Positions 9,965 to 18,648 of a DNA stretch of 64,000 nucleotides are shown here, piece after piece. Numbering within the stretch: position 1 is the first letter of the stretch; each line of letters begins with the position of its first letter. Under the pieces are notes generated by a model. The model did not search any database. It saw only the letters and a list, made by a program, of their open reading frames with translations, and was not told the DNA's origin. This DNA is from an uncultured Piscinibacter sp. (GTDB lineage Bacteria > Pseudomonadota > Gammaproteobacteria > Burkholderiales > Burkholderiaceae_C): assembly GCF_937952055.1 (NCBI RefSeq), contig NZ_CALFYO010000008.1, positions 94,713 through 158,712 on the forward strand. The letters run 5' to 3'. The translations under genes were made by a program, and so were the position numbers.

Positions 9965-11464
9965 TCAGGCCGCGTCGATGCGCAGCCAGGTCGTCTTCAG
10001 CTCGGTGTACTTGTCGAAGGCGTGCAGCGACTTGTCGCGGCCGTTGCCGCTCTGCTTGTAGCCGCCGAAGGGCACGGTGATGTCGTCTTCGTCGTACTGG
10101 TTGACGTGCACGGTGCCGGCACGCAGCGCGCGGGCCACGCGATGCGCCCGGTTGATGTTGTCGCTCCACACGCTGGCCTGCAGGCCGTAGGAGGAGTCGT
10201 TGGCCAGGGCGATCGCCTCGGCCTCGGTGTGGAAGCGGATCACGCTCATCACTGGCCCGAAGATCTCCTCGCGGGCGATGCGCATGTCGTTGCGCACGCC
10301 GGCGAACACGGTCGGCTCGACGTAGTAGCCGCCGGTCTCGCCGCGCGCCTGCCGGCCGCCCGCCACCAGCCTGGCGCCTTCGCTGTTGCCTGCGTCGATG
10401 TAGCCGAGCACCGTGCGCATCTGCGTCTCGTCGACCAGCGCGCCCATCTCGGCGGCGCCGGACAGCGGGTCGCCCGGCACGTATTTCGGCGCCTCGGCCG
10501 CGACGACCTCGAGGAAGCGCTCGGCAACCGCCTCGTGCACGAACACGCGTGAAGGCGCGTTGCAGCTCTCGCCCTGGTTGAAGAACATGCTGCCGGCGAC
10601 GGTCTTGGCGGCGCGCTCGATGTCGGCGAAGTCGTCGAACACCACGAAGGCCGACTTGCCGCCGAGCTCGTTGTAGACGCGCTTGAGGTTGCTGCGCCCG
10701 GCGTACTCGAGCATCTTGCGGCCGACGCGCGTGCTGCCGGTGAAGCCGATCGCGTCGACGTCCATGTGCAACGCGAGCGCCTCGCCGGCCTCGTGGCCGT
10801 AGCCGGGCACCACGTTGAACACCCCGGACGGCAGGCCGGCGTCGAGGGCGAGTTCGGCCAGGCGCAACGCCGTCAGCGGGCTCTTCTCGCTGGGCTTGAG
10901 CACCACGCTGTTGCCGGCGGCCAGCGCCGGGCCGAGCTTCCAGGCGGCCATGATCATCGGGTAGTTCCAGGGCACCACCGCGCCGATCACGCCCATCGGC
11001 TCGCGCGTGATCAGTGCCAGCGCCGTCGCCGGCGTCGGGGCGATCTCGTCGTAGACCTTGTCGACCGCTTCGGCGTACCAGGCGATGGTGCGCGCGGTGG
11101 CCGCCACGTCGACGGCGAGGCTGTACTGGATCGGCTTGCCCATGTCCAGCGTCTCGAGCAGGGCGAGCTCTTCCTTGGCGGCCAGGATCTTCTCGGCGAA
11201 GCGCTGCAGCACCTTCTTGCGCGCCGCCGGCGACTGCCCCGCCCAGCGCGCGTCGGCGAAGGCGGCGCGGGCCGCCGCCACGGCCGCGTCGACATCTTCG
11301 GCACGGCCGCGGGCGATCTCGCCAAGATAGCGGCCGTCGATCGGCGAGGTCTTGGTGAAACTCTCGCCGCTCTTCGCGGCGACGCGGTGGCCGGCAATGA
11401 GTGCACGGCCGTCGATGCGCAGCGCCTTGGCGGCGCCGTGCCAGTCGGGGGCGGGCTTGTTCAT
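9965..11464 (-). CDS. puuC: Aldehyde dehydrogenase, PuuC-like
   Basis: A 499-residue NAD(P)+-dependent aldehyde dehydrogenase. It has the PWNYP and FTGST cofactor elements, general base Glu266 in ELGGK and catalytic Cys301 in NQGESC. Best match by eye is gamma-glutamyl-gamma-aminobutyraldehyde dehydrogenase (PuuC/AldH), which oxidises the aldehyde made by PuuB or by putrescine transaminase. The upstream in-frame reading extends 12 codons, but the ATG at 11464 has an AAGGA site at good distance. It is followed closely by gabT and preceded by 108 bases of stem-loop-rich leader after the porin gene. Confidence 0.92.
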   Translation of the reverse strand: MNKPAPDWHGAAKALRIDGRALIAGHRVAAKSGESFTKTSPIDGRYLGEIARGRAEDVDAAVAAARAAFADARWAGQSPAARKKVLQRFAEKILAAKEELALLETLDMGKPIQYSLAVDVAATARTIAWYAEAVDKVYDEIAPTPATALALITREPMGVIGAVVPWNYPMIMAAWKLGPALAAGNSVVLKPSEKSPLTALRLAELALDAGLPSGVFNVVPGYGHEAGEALALHMDVDAIGFTGSTRVGRKMLEYAGRSNLKRVYNELGGKSAFVVFDDFADIERAAKTVAGSMFFNQGESCNAPSRVFVHEAVAERFLEVVAAEAPKYVPGDPLSGAAEMGALVDETQMRTVLGYIDAGNSEGARLVAGGRQARGETGGYYVEPTVFAGVRNDMRIAREEIFGPVMSVIRFHTEAEAIALANDSSYGLQASVWSDNINRAHRVARALRAGTVHVNQYDEDDITVPFGGYKQSGNGRDKSLHAFDKYTELKTTWLRIDAA

Positions 11465-11505
11465 GGCAGTTCCTTCTCGATCAGGAAGACGACGGCGCAC
11501 CCGCA

Positions 11506-11517
11506 GCCCCCGGGGGC
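11506..11517. other. GC palindrome in puuC leader
   Basis: GCCCCCGGGGGC is a perfect 12-base palindrome, extended by flanking GC/GC pairs with one mismatch each side, between the porin stop and the puuC start. On the minus-strand transcript it would fold in the puuC leader, 42 bases before the ATG. No T-run follows, so it is more likely an RNA stability or processing element than a terminator. Confidence 0.4.
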
Positions 11518-11550
11518 CGCAGGCGCGAGAGATCGGTGCTCATCGTCGTT

Positions 11551-11567
11551 CGGGGGACGAACCCCCG
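11551..11567 (-). terminator. Stem-loop after porin gene
   Basis: CGGGGG and CCCCCG pair around a five-base loop just six bases beyond the porin stop on the minus strand. It lacks a T-run. It could partially terminate the potFGHI-porin message or shield its 3' end, separating it from puuC-gabT expression. Confidence 0.4.
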
Positions 11568-11572
11568 TGGGC

Positions 11573-13006
11573 TCAGAAGCTCAGCACCACCGAGGCGCCG
11601 AGCAGGTCGTTGCTCTTCTTGTAGGTGCCGGACTTCACGTCGAAGAAGACCGGCACGTTGGCGCCGTCGCGGCGGTACTCGAGCTTGAAGGTGGTGTTCA
11701 GGTTGAACGCGTACTTCAGGCCGAACGACAGCGCGTAGCGGTTGGCCCCCTTGTCGCAGTCGGTCGCGGTCGGATCGACGTCGCAGCCCAGTCCCGGGTT
11801 GGGGCCGATGCCGTTGCGGTAGTCGCCATAGGGGCCGTCGATGCCGAAGGCATCCCAGTAGCCGGTGTAGGCGAACAGGCCCCCGCCGGCGTCGCGGTTC
11901 TTGATGTAGTCGGCGCGCGCCAGCAGCTGCAGGCGCGGATTGACGTAGTAGCCGGCCAGTCCGGACAGGCCGAACCACTTGGCGTTCGGGAATTCGCCGT
12001 TCGCGTCCGGCATGATCGCCGCCTGCTTCTGCTGGCCGTAGGAGAGCTGGCCCTGCAGCGTCCAGTCGCCGCGGATGTAGTAGCCATCGACCTCGAAGAG
12101 GTTGGTCATCGTCTTGTGGAACTGCGTGCAGTCGGCGTCGCGGCAGAGGTTGAAGTTGGTCGTCTTGCCGTGCAGTCCGGCGAAGCCCCAGCCGTCGAAT
12201 TCGCCCTTCGAGTAGTCGAGGCGGTAGACCAGCACCGGCTGGCGCTCGCCCTGGGCGCCGATGTTCTCGTTGACGTTGGCGACCATGCTGCGGAACCACC
12301 ACTTGCCCTGCGTGTAGTCGATGCCCGCGCCGGTGTAGGTGGTCGGCAGCGTGAAGTCGAACAGCAGGTTGTGGGTGATGAACGGGTTCAGCGTCGGCTG
12401 CTGGTACTCGTAGCCCGACCAGTCGGGAATCTGTCCGGCGATGAAGCGCGTCTGCAGGTCGGTCAGCGGCACCGAGACCGAGGCCTCCTGCACGATGCTC
12501 GTGCCGCCCGAGGTGGCTGCGCCGGCACCGCGGTTCGGCGACAGCGTCAGCTTGAAGCGCGAGCCGCTCTCGGTTTCCTTCGTGAAGTCGAGCGATGCCG
12601 AGCCGATGTACGAGGTGTCGTAGAAGAAGCCGTCGCCCTGCGAGTTGAGGAACTGGAAACCCGCGCGCTTCTGACCTCGGTTCCACAGGTAGGCCACGTC
12701 CATGTAGCCGGAGATCGTCAGGCCCTTCAGTCCCCACATCTCGAGGTTGTCCTCGGTGGCCTCGGTCTTCACCGTGATGCGGTTGAACTCGGCGGCCTGC
12801 TCCGGCGTCATGCCCCATTGGCCGGCAGCCGGCTTGGCGGCCTCGGCCGCCTTCTGCTTGCCTTCGAGCTCCTGCACGCGCTTCTTCAGCTCCTGGATCT
12901 CCTTGATCAGGTCGGCCGTCGACTGAGCCGCGGCGCCGCTGGCGAAGCTGGCGCCCAGTGCGAGCACGGCAGCCTGGGCGAAGGCGGTGGGTTGCCAGAA
13001 TTTCAT
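11573..13006 (-). CDS. DUF3138-family outer-membrane porin
   Basis: A 477-residue exported protein: Sec signal peptide (about residues 1-27, ending SGAAAQ), a short coiled coil (IKEIQELKKRVQELEGKQ), then a long stretch of alternating amphipathic beta strands ending in the classic C-terminal VVLSF with terminal phenylalanine, the BAM recognition signature of outer-membrane barrels. Segments such as AEFNRITVKTEATEDN and GLTISGYMD match the betaproteobacterial DUF3138 family, whose substrate is unknown. A GAGGAGAA site precedes the ATG. It lies 56 bases after potI on the same strand, so it is probably the outer-membrane channel of the polyamine uptake system. That role is inference. Confidence 0.85.
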   Translation of the reverse strand: MKFWQPTAFAQAAVLALGASFASGAAAQSTADLIKEIQELKKRVQELEGKQKAAEAAKPAAGQWGMTPEQAAEFNRITVKTEATEDNLEMWGLKGLTISGYMDVAYLWNRGQKRAGFQFLNSQGDGFFYDTSYIGSASLDFTKETESGSRFKLTLSPNRGAGAATSGGTSIVQEASVSVPLTDLQTRFIAGQIPDWSGYEYQQPTLNPFITHNLLFDFTLPTTYTGAGIDYTQGKWWFRSMVANVNENIGAQGERQPVLVYRLDYSKGEFDGWGFAGLHGKTTNFNLCRDADCTQFHKTMTNLFEVDGYYIRGDWTLQGQLSYGQQKQAAIMPDANGEFPNAKWFGLSGLAGYYVNPRLQLLARADYIKNRDAGGGLFAYTGYWDAFGIDGPYGDYRNGIGPNPGLGCDVDPTATDCDKGANRYALSFGLKYAFNLNTTFKLEYRRDGANVPVFFDVKSGTYKKSNDLLGASVVLSF

Positions 13007-13062
13007 CGGGTTCTCCTCGTGTGATCTATCGTTGCGGCTTGGATTGGTTCGGTTTGTTCTCG

Positions 13063-13920
13063 TCAGGCGCCGCGTGCCGCGGCGGCGAGTTCCTGGGCAC
13101 GGCGGCGTTCGGCGCGTGCGATGGCCAGGCTGGCGAGCACCACGCCCACCGAGACCACCAGCACGATGATCGTGGCGACCGCGTTCACGCTCGGGTTCAG
13201 GCCGAGCCGCGCGCGTGAGAAGATCACCAGGGGCATGGTCGTGGCGCCGGGGCCCGACAGGAAGGCGGACAGCACCACGTCGTCGAGCGACAGCGTGAAG
13301 GTGAGCAGCCAGGCCGACATCAGCGACTGCGCGATCATCGGCAGGGTCACCAGCGTGAACACCTGCCAGGGGCGGGCGCCGAGGTCCATGGCGGCTTCCT
13401 CGAGCTGCGGGTTGAGGTCCTGCAGCCGCGCCTGCACGACGACGGTGGCGTAGGCCATGCCGAGCAGCAGGTGGCCGAACCAGATGGTCAGCATGCCTCG
13501 TTCGGGGAAACCGAGCATGCGCTGCACCGACACCAGCATCAGCAGCAGCGACAGGCCGATGATCACCTCGGGCATGACCAGCGGCGCGTTGACCATGCCG
13601 CTGAACATCGTGCGGCCGGTGAAGCGCCGGTACTTGACCAGCGCGAAGGCCGCCAGCGTGCCGAGAATCACCGAACCGCAGGCGGTGAAGAAGGCAATCT
13701 TCAGGCTCAGCCACAGGCCGGCAATCATCTCGCGGTCGCCGGGCAGCGCGGCGTACCACTTCAGCGTGAAGCCGGCCCAGAGGTTGGGGATCGGCGAGTC
13801 ATTGAACGAGTAGACGACCAGCGCGACGATCGGCAGGTAGAGGAACAGGTAGCCCGCCAGCAGCCAGGCCTTGGAGAAGCCCTTCGCGAATCCGGCGCCG
13901 AACAGCGTCTTGCCCTTCAT
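13063..13920 (-). CDS. potI: Putrescine ABC transporter permease PotI
   Basis: A 285-residue inner-membrane permease with six predicted helices and a binding-protein-dependent transport EAA loop (LEEAAMDLGARPWQVF) that docks on the ATPase. It matches PotI/PotC class permeases. Its ATG overlaps the potH stop by four bases (ATGA, 13917-13920), showing translational coupling. It pairs with PotH to form the channel of the PotFGHI putrescine importer. Confidence 0.93.
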   Translation of the reverse strand: MKGKTLFGAGFAKGFSKAWLLAGYLFLYLPIVALVVYSFNDSPIPNLWAGFTLKWYAALPGDREMIAGLWLSLKIAFFTACGSVILGTLAAFALVKYRRFTGRTMFSGMVNAPLVMPEVIIGLSLLLMLVSVQRMLGFPERGMLTIWFGHLLLGMAYATVVVQARLQDLNPQLEEAAMDLGARPWQVFTLVTLPMIAQSLMSAWLLTFTLSLDDVVLSAFLSGPGATTMPLVIFSRARLGLNPSVNAVATIIVLVVSVGVVLASLAIARAERRRAQELAAAARGA

Positions 13921-14849
13921 GGACGCCGCTCCTGCGCCTGCGCCTGGTAGCGATTGAAGATCGCCAGCGGCACGATGATCAGCAGGATCATCACCACCGC
14001 CACCGTCGAGGCCATCGGCCAGTCGTTGTTGCTGAAGAACTCGTCCCACAGCACGCGGCCGATCATCAGCGTCTGCGGCCCACCGAGCAGCTCGGGGATG
14101 ACGAACTCGCCGATGCAGGGGATGAACACCAGCATCGAGCCGGCGATGATGCCGGCCTTCGAAAGCGGCACCGTCACCTTCCAGAATGCCACCCAGGGCG
14201 TGGCGCCGAGGTCGGCAGCCGCCTCGAGCAGGCGCAGATCCATCTTCGCCAGGTTGCCGTACAGCGGCAGGACCATGAATGGCAGGTAGGTGTAGACCAT
14301 GCCCAGCACCAGGGAGAAGGGCGTGTTCATGAACTTGCCCTGCGTCGCGATCACGCCGGCGGCGAGCAGCAGTTCGTCGACGCGCAACGCGATCAGCAGC
14401 TCGGACACCCAGCCGTGCTCGGTCAGCAGGCCCTTCCAGGCGTAGACGCGCAGCAGGAAGGACGTCCAGAACGGCAGCATGACGAGCATCAGCAGCGCCG
14501 GCTGAATCGTCGCCCTGGCGCGGGCCATGAAGTAGGCGAACGGGTAGCCGATGGCCAGGCACAGCACCGTGGTGACCGCGGCGTACTTGATGCTCGACAG
14601 GTAGGTCTTGAAATAGAGGTCGTCCTGCGTGATGAACACGTAGTTGGACAGCTTCACCGACAGCGCCAGCACGCCATCGGTGAAGCTCAGCACGTCCTTG
14701 AAGACCACGCCCTCCATCTCGGAGACGCTGATCTTCAGCACGATCAGGAACGGCAGCAGGAAGAAGACCAGCAGCCACAGGTAGGGCATGCCGATGACCG
14801 CGGTGCGGCCGCGGGACAGCCAGGCGAGGACGGCGCGTGCAGCGTTCAT
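13917..14849 (-). CDS. potH: Putrescine ABC transporter permease PotH
   Basis: A 310-residue permease with six transmembrane segments, the longer cytoplasmic N-terminus and first periplasmic loop typical of PotH/PotB, and the EAA loop LLEAAADLGATPWVAF. It starts six bases after the potG stop and overlaps potI by four bases. Component of the putrescine importer with PotF, PotG and PotI. Confidence 0.93.
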   Translation of the reverse strand: MNAARAVLAWLSRGRTAVIGMPYLWLLVFFLLPFLIVLKISVSEMEGVVFKDVLSFTDGVLALSVKLSNYVFITQDDLYFKTYLSSIKYAAVTTVLCLAIGYPFAYFMARARATIQPALLMLVMLPFWTSFLLRVYAWKGLLTEHGWVSELLIALRVDELLLAAGVIATQGKFMNTPFSLVLGMVYTYLPFMVLPLYGNLAKMDLRLLEAAADLGATPWVAFWKVTVPLSKAGIIAGSMLVFIPCIGEFVIPELLGGPQTLMIGRVLWDEFFSNNDWPMASTVAVVMILLIIVPLAIFNRYQAQAQERRP

Positions 14850-14855
14850 GGTCCG

Positions 14856-15968
14856 CTACTGCGTCAGCACGACCTGCGACTGGCGCGACCAGTGCGCCCA
14901 GGCCTCGCTGCCCCAGGTCAGCTCGTGCTCCCGGTGGCGCTGCGTGTTGTTCTGGCTGATCTTCAGCACCCGTCCCGAGGGCAACTCGAGGTGATACACG
15001 GTGAAGCTGCCGAAGTAGGACAGGTTCTTCACCACGCCCCTGGCCCGGTTGTAGCCAGGCGCCTCGTCCTCGTTGGTGGGGGCGTGGCGCGACAGATGGA
15101 TCTTCTCCGGACGCACCGCCACCGTGACGGACATGCCGCGCGTGCCGGTGATGCCATGGCCGACGTAGTGCGTGAGGTCCTGGCACTCGACGACGCAGTG
15201 ATCGGCTTCGTCCTGCACCAGCGTGCCGTCCATCAGGTTGACGTTGCCGATGAAGTCGGCCACGAATCGCGTCGCCGGCGTCTCGTAGATGTCGGCCGGC
15301 GCCCCGACCTGCAGCACCTTGCCCTCGCTCATGATGGCGATGCGCGAGGCCATGGTCATGGCCTCCTCCTGGTCGTGCGTCACCATCACGCAGGTGACGC
15401 CGACCTCCTCGATGATGTTGACCAGCTCGATCTGCGTCTCCTCGCGCAGCTTCTTGTCCAGCGCGCCCAGCGGCTCGTCGAGCAGCAGCAATTGCGGCCG
15501 CTTGGCCAGGCTGCGCGCCAGCGCCACGCGCTGCTGCTGGCCGCCGGAGAGCTGATGCGGCTTGCGCTTGGCGTACTTGCCGAGCTGCACCAGCTTGAGC
15601 ATGGCCTCGACCCGCTCGTCGACCTGGGCAGCGGGCATGCGGTCGCGGCGCAGGCCGAAGGCGATGTTGTCCCACACGCTGAGGTGCGGGAAGAGCGCAT
15701 AGCTCTGGAACATCATGTTGATCGGCCGGTCGTAGGGCGGCAGCCCGGCGAGGTCGCGGCCGTCCAGCACGATGCGCCCGAATGTCGGCGTCTCGAAGCC
15801 GGCGAGCATGCGCAGCAGGGTCGTCTTGCCGCAGCCCGAAGAGCCGAGCAGCGCGAAGATCTCACCCTTGGCGATGTCGATCGAGACGTGGTTGACCGCG
15901 ACGGCACCGCCGCCGAAGTCCTTCACCACGTCCTGGATCTGCAGGTACGCGGGCTGCGCGACGCTCAC
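14856..15968 (-). CDS. potG: Putrescine ABC transporter ATPase PotG
   Basis: A 370-residue ABC ATPase that energises putrescine uptake. Walker A GSSGCGKT (residues 42-49), Q-loop MMFQSYALFPH, signature LSGGQQQR, Walker B LLLLDEP and the switch histidine in VTHDQEEAM are intact; the C-terminal ~110 residues form the TOBE regulatory domain (TVAVRPEKI). The start is GTG at 15968, one base after the potF stop, so translation is coupled. The family (PotA/PotG) serves polyamine import; the neighbouring PotF fixes the assignment. Confidence 0.94.
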   Translation of the reverse strand: MSVAQPAYLQIQDVVKDFGGGAVAVNHVSIDIAKGEIFALLGSSGCGKTTLLRMLAGFETPTFGRIVLDGRDLAGLPPYDRPINMMFQSYALFPHLSVWDNIAFGLRRDRMPAAQVDERVEAMLKLVQLGKYAKRKPHQLSGGQQQRVALARSLAKRPQLLLLDEPLGALDKKLREETQIELVNIIEEVGVTCVMVTHDQEEAMTMASRIAIMSEGKVLQVGAPADIYETPATRFVADFIGNVNLMDGTLVQDEADHCVVECQDLTHYVGHGITGTRGMSVTVAVRPEKIHLSRHAPTNEDEAPGYNRARGVVKNLSYFGSFTVYHLELPSGRVLKISQNNTQRHREHELTWGSEAWAHWSRQSQVVLTQ

Positions 15969-15969
15969 C

Positions 15970-17094
15970 TCAGAGCCCCGTCTTGAAGCTCGTGTAGAGG
16001 CGCGTCATGGTGCGCCGGATGTCGTTGGACAGCGCGTCCGGCGCCTGCATCTTCTTCATGTCGGCATCGCTCGGGAACACCGTCGGGTTGCTGGCGACCT
16101 CGGGCTTGATGAACTTCTTCGATTCCTTGTTCGGGTTGGCGTAGAAGACCTTGTTGGTCAGGCTCGCGTGCACCTCGGGACGCAGGATGTAGTCGATGAA
16201 CTTGTGCGCGTTGCCGGGGTGCGGCGCGTCGGCCGGGATGACCATCACGTCGAAGAACAGGATGCCGCCGGTCTTGGGGATCAGCGTCTGGATGTTCTGG
16301 CCGGTCTTTCCGTCGATGGCGCGCTGGCGGGCGATGCTGATGTCGCCGGACCAGCCCAGCGCCAGGCAGATCGAGCCGTTGGCCATGTCGTTGATGTAGC
16401 CCGACGAGCTGAACAGCGTCACGTGCGGTCGGATCGACTTGAGCAACGGCGCGACGCCGGCATAGTCGGCCTGGTTGCGCGAGTAGGCCGGCTTGCCGAG
16501 GTAGTGCAGCGCCGCCGGGATCACCTCGGTGGCGGAGTCGAGCATGCTCACGCCGCAGCTCTTCAGCTTGGAGATGTACTCGGGCTTGAAGATCAGGTCC
16601 CAGGCGTTGTCCGGCATCGGCATGGTGCCGAGCGCGGCCTTGACCTTGTCGACATTGATGCCCACCGTGGTGTAGCCCCACAGCCAGTTGACCTGGTACT
16701 GGTTGCCCGGGTCGAGCTTGGCCAGCTGCTCCTGCAGCGCCGGGTCGAGGTACTTCAGGTTCGGGATCTTGCTCTTGTCGATCTTCATCAGCAGGCCGCC
16801 GTCGGCCTGGATCTTGGCCCAGTAGGACGAGGGCACGACGACGTCGTAGCCGGTCTTGCCCGCCACCAGCTTGGCATGGACGATCTCGTTGTTGTCGAAG
16901 TTGTCGTAACGGACCTTGATGCCGGTCTCTTTCTCGAAGTTGCGGATCGTGTCCTCGGCGATGTAGTCGGACCAGTTGTAGACGTTGAGCACCTTTTCCT
17001 CTTCCTGCGCTGCGGCCGGCGGTCCCCACAGCAAGGCCGTGGCAGCCAGCGTGGCCGAGGTCAGGGAACTGATGGCGCTGAGCATCCGTTTCAT
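15970..17094 (-). CDS. potF: Putrescine-binding periplasmic protein PotF
   Basis: A 374-residue periplasmic solute-binding protein: signal peptide of about 29 residues (ending PPAAAQ), then LNVYNWSDYIAEDTIRNFEK, the hallmark start of PotF/SpuD/PotD polyamine binders; the NWSDYI segment and later LGWSGDI contain the aromatic and acidic residues that cage the polyamine in the family. First gene of the potFGHI operon. An AAGGAAG ribosome site precedes the ATG, and a sigma-54 type promoter lies about 100 bases upstream. Putrescine is the likeliest ligand; spermidine or agmatine remain possible. Confidence 0.94.
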   Translation of the reverse strand: MKRMLSAISSLTSATLAATALLWGPPAAAQEEEKVLNVYNWSDYIAEDTIRNFEKETGIKVRYDNFDNNEIVHAKLVAGKTGYDVVVPSSYWAKIQADGGLLMKIDKSKIPNLKYLDPALQEQLAKLDPGNQYQVNWLWGYTTVGINVDKVKAALGTMPMPDNAWDLIFKPEYISKLKSCGVSMLDSATEVIPAALHYLGKPAYSRNQADYAGVAPLLKSIRPHVTLFSSSGYINDMANGSICLALGWSGDISIARQRAIDGKTGQNIQTLIPKTGGILFFDVMVIPADAPHPGNAHKFIDYILRPEVHASLTNKVFYANPNKESKKFIKPEVASNPTVFPSDADMKKMQAPDALSNDIRRTMTRLYTSFKTGL

Positions 17095-17192
17095 GGTGGA
17101 CTTCCTTCGTGTCGAGGTTCTGTGAGGTCTAGGGACGGGGTCAAAAACAGGCTGTCGGGCAGTCTAGCGAGGGGGCCGTTCGCGAAGCTAGA

Positions 17193-17208
17193 GGCAAACC
17201 CCGTGCCA
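17193..17208 (-). promoter_or_regulatory. Sigma-54 promoter of potFGHI
   Basis: On the minus strand the sequence reads TGGCACGGGGTTTGCC, with GG and GC dinucleotides exactly ten bases apart (17207-17206 and 17195-17194). This matches the RpoN consensus TGGCACG-N4-TTGC at every fixed position. Transcription would start near 17182, giving a leader of about 88 bases to potF. It lies in the 131-base spuC-potF gap, in the correct orientation. It implies activation by an enhancer-binding protein such as NtrC. Confidence 0.8.
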
Positions 17209-17225
17209 CGCCTGAGGAACGATGT

Positions 17226-18623
17226 TCAGAGCCAGCCTCGTGCGCGCACGTCGGCCAGCGTCAGGTCAAGGCAGCGTCGAATCAGGCCGACCATCTCGTC
17301 GATCTGGACGCGCGTGATGACCAGGGGCGGCGCGATGATCATGCGGTCGCCCACCGCGCGCATGATCAGACCGTTGCCGAAGCAGTGCCCCCGGCAGAGC
17401 ATGCCGACCTCCAGCGCGGCGTCGAAGGTCGTGCCCGACGACTTGTCCTTGACCAGCTGCAGCGCGCCCATCAGGCCGCAGGTCTGCGCCTCGCCGACCA
17501 GCGGGTGCTCGGCCAGTTCCGCGAATCGCCCGGCCAGGTAGGGGCCGACGTCCTCGCGCACGCGCTGCACGAGCCCCTCGCGCTGGATCAGCCGGATGTT
17601 GGCGATGGCCACCGCGCAGGCCACCGGATGGCCGGAGTAGGTATAGCCGTGGGCGAACTCGCCGCCCTGGTCGATCAGCACCCGGGCGACGCGCTCGCCG
17701 ACCATCACGCCGCCGAGCGGGATGTAGCCCGAGGTGACACCCTTGGCGAAGGTCATCAGGTCGGGACGCGTGCCGAAACGTTCGCAGCCGAACCACTGGC
17801 CGGTGCGGCCGAACCCGGTGATCACCTCGTCGCTGACCAGCAGGATGCCGTGCTTGTCGCAGATGCGCTGGATCTCGGGCCAGTAGGTCTCGGGCGGCAC
17901 GATCACGCCGCCCGCCCCCTGCACCGGCTCGCCGATGAAGGCCGCTACCTTGTCCGCGCCGATCTCGAGGATCTTCGCCTCCAGCCAGCCTGCCGCCTTC
18001 AGGCCGAACTCGTCGCGCGACAGGCCGCGCCCCAGATCGAACCAGAACGGTTGCTCGATATGCACGATGTCGGGGATCGGCAGACCCCCTTGTTCGTGCA
18101 TGCCGCTCATGCCGCCGAGCGAGGCGCCCGCCATGGTCGAGCCGTGGTAAGCGTTCTTGCGGCTGATGATGACCTTGCGCTGCGGCTGGCCGAGCACGTC
18201 CCAGTAGCGGCGCACCATGCGCACCACGGTGTCGTTGCCTTCGGAGCCGGAACCCGAGAAGAACACGTGCTGGAACTGCGGCGGCGTCACCTCGGCGAGC
18301 AGTTCGGCCAGTTCGATCGCCGGCGGCGTCGCGGTCTGGAAGAAGCTGTTGTAGAAGGGCAGTTCCTTCAGCTGGTGCGTCGCCGCCTCGATCAGCTCCG
18401 GGCGGCCGTAGCCGACGTTGACGCACCACAGGCCCGACATCGCATCCAGGATCTTCTGGCCGTCGCTGTCCCAGAGGTAGATGTTGTCGGCGCGGGTGAT
18501 GACCCGCGACCCCTTGTTCGCCAGGCCCTTGAAGTCGGTGAAAGGGTGCAGGTAGTGGGCAGCGTCCGCAGCCTGCCACTCGGCGGTGGTGCGGCTGTTC
18601 GGTGAGTTCACGGCGGCGGTCAT
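17226..18623 (-). CDS. spuC: Putrescine-pyruvate aminotransferase SpuC-like
   Basis: A 465-residue class III PLP aminotransferase. MSGLWCVNVGYGRPELIEA, FFSGSGSEGNDTVVRM, EPVQGAGGVIVPP, VSDEVITGFGRTG and the PLP lysine in MTFAKGVTSGYIPLG match the SpuC/omega-transaminase group that moves an amino group from putrescine (or cadaverine) to pyruvate, giving 4-aminobutanal. Two ATGs are possible; 18623 is chosen because GGAG lies six bases upstream, whereas it abuts the ATG at 18629. It follows the PuuA-like gene by 25 bases and precedes the potF promoter. Substrate among diamines is inferred from context. Confidence 0.9.
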   Translation of the reverse strand: MTAAVNSPNSRTTAEWQAADAAHYLHPFTDFKGLANKGSRVITRADNIYLWDSDGQKILDAMSGLWCVNVGYGRPELIEAATHQLKELPFYNSFFQTATPPAIELAELLAEVTPPQFQHVFFSGSGSEGNDTVVRMVRRYWDVLGQPQRKVIISRKNAYHGSTMAGASLGGMSGMHEQGGLPIPDIVHIEQPFWFDLGRGLSRDEFGLKAAGWLEAKILEIGADKVAAFIGEPVQGAGGVIVPPETYWPEIQRICDKHGILLVSDEVITGFGRTGQWFGCERFGTRPDLMTFAKGVTSGYIPLGGVMVGERVARVLIDQGGEFAHGYTYSGHPVACAVAIANIRLIQREGLVQRVREDVGPYLAGRFAELAEHPLVGEAQTCGLMGALQLVKDKSSGTTFDAALEVGMLCRGHCFGNGLIMRAVGDRMIIAPPLVITRVQIDEMVGLIRRCLDLTLADVRARGWL

Positions 18624-18648
18624 GCGCATCTCCAGTCTCGTTCGGTAT

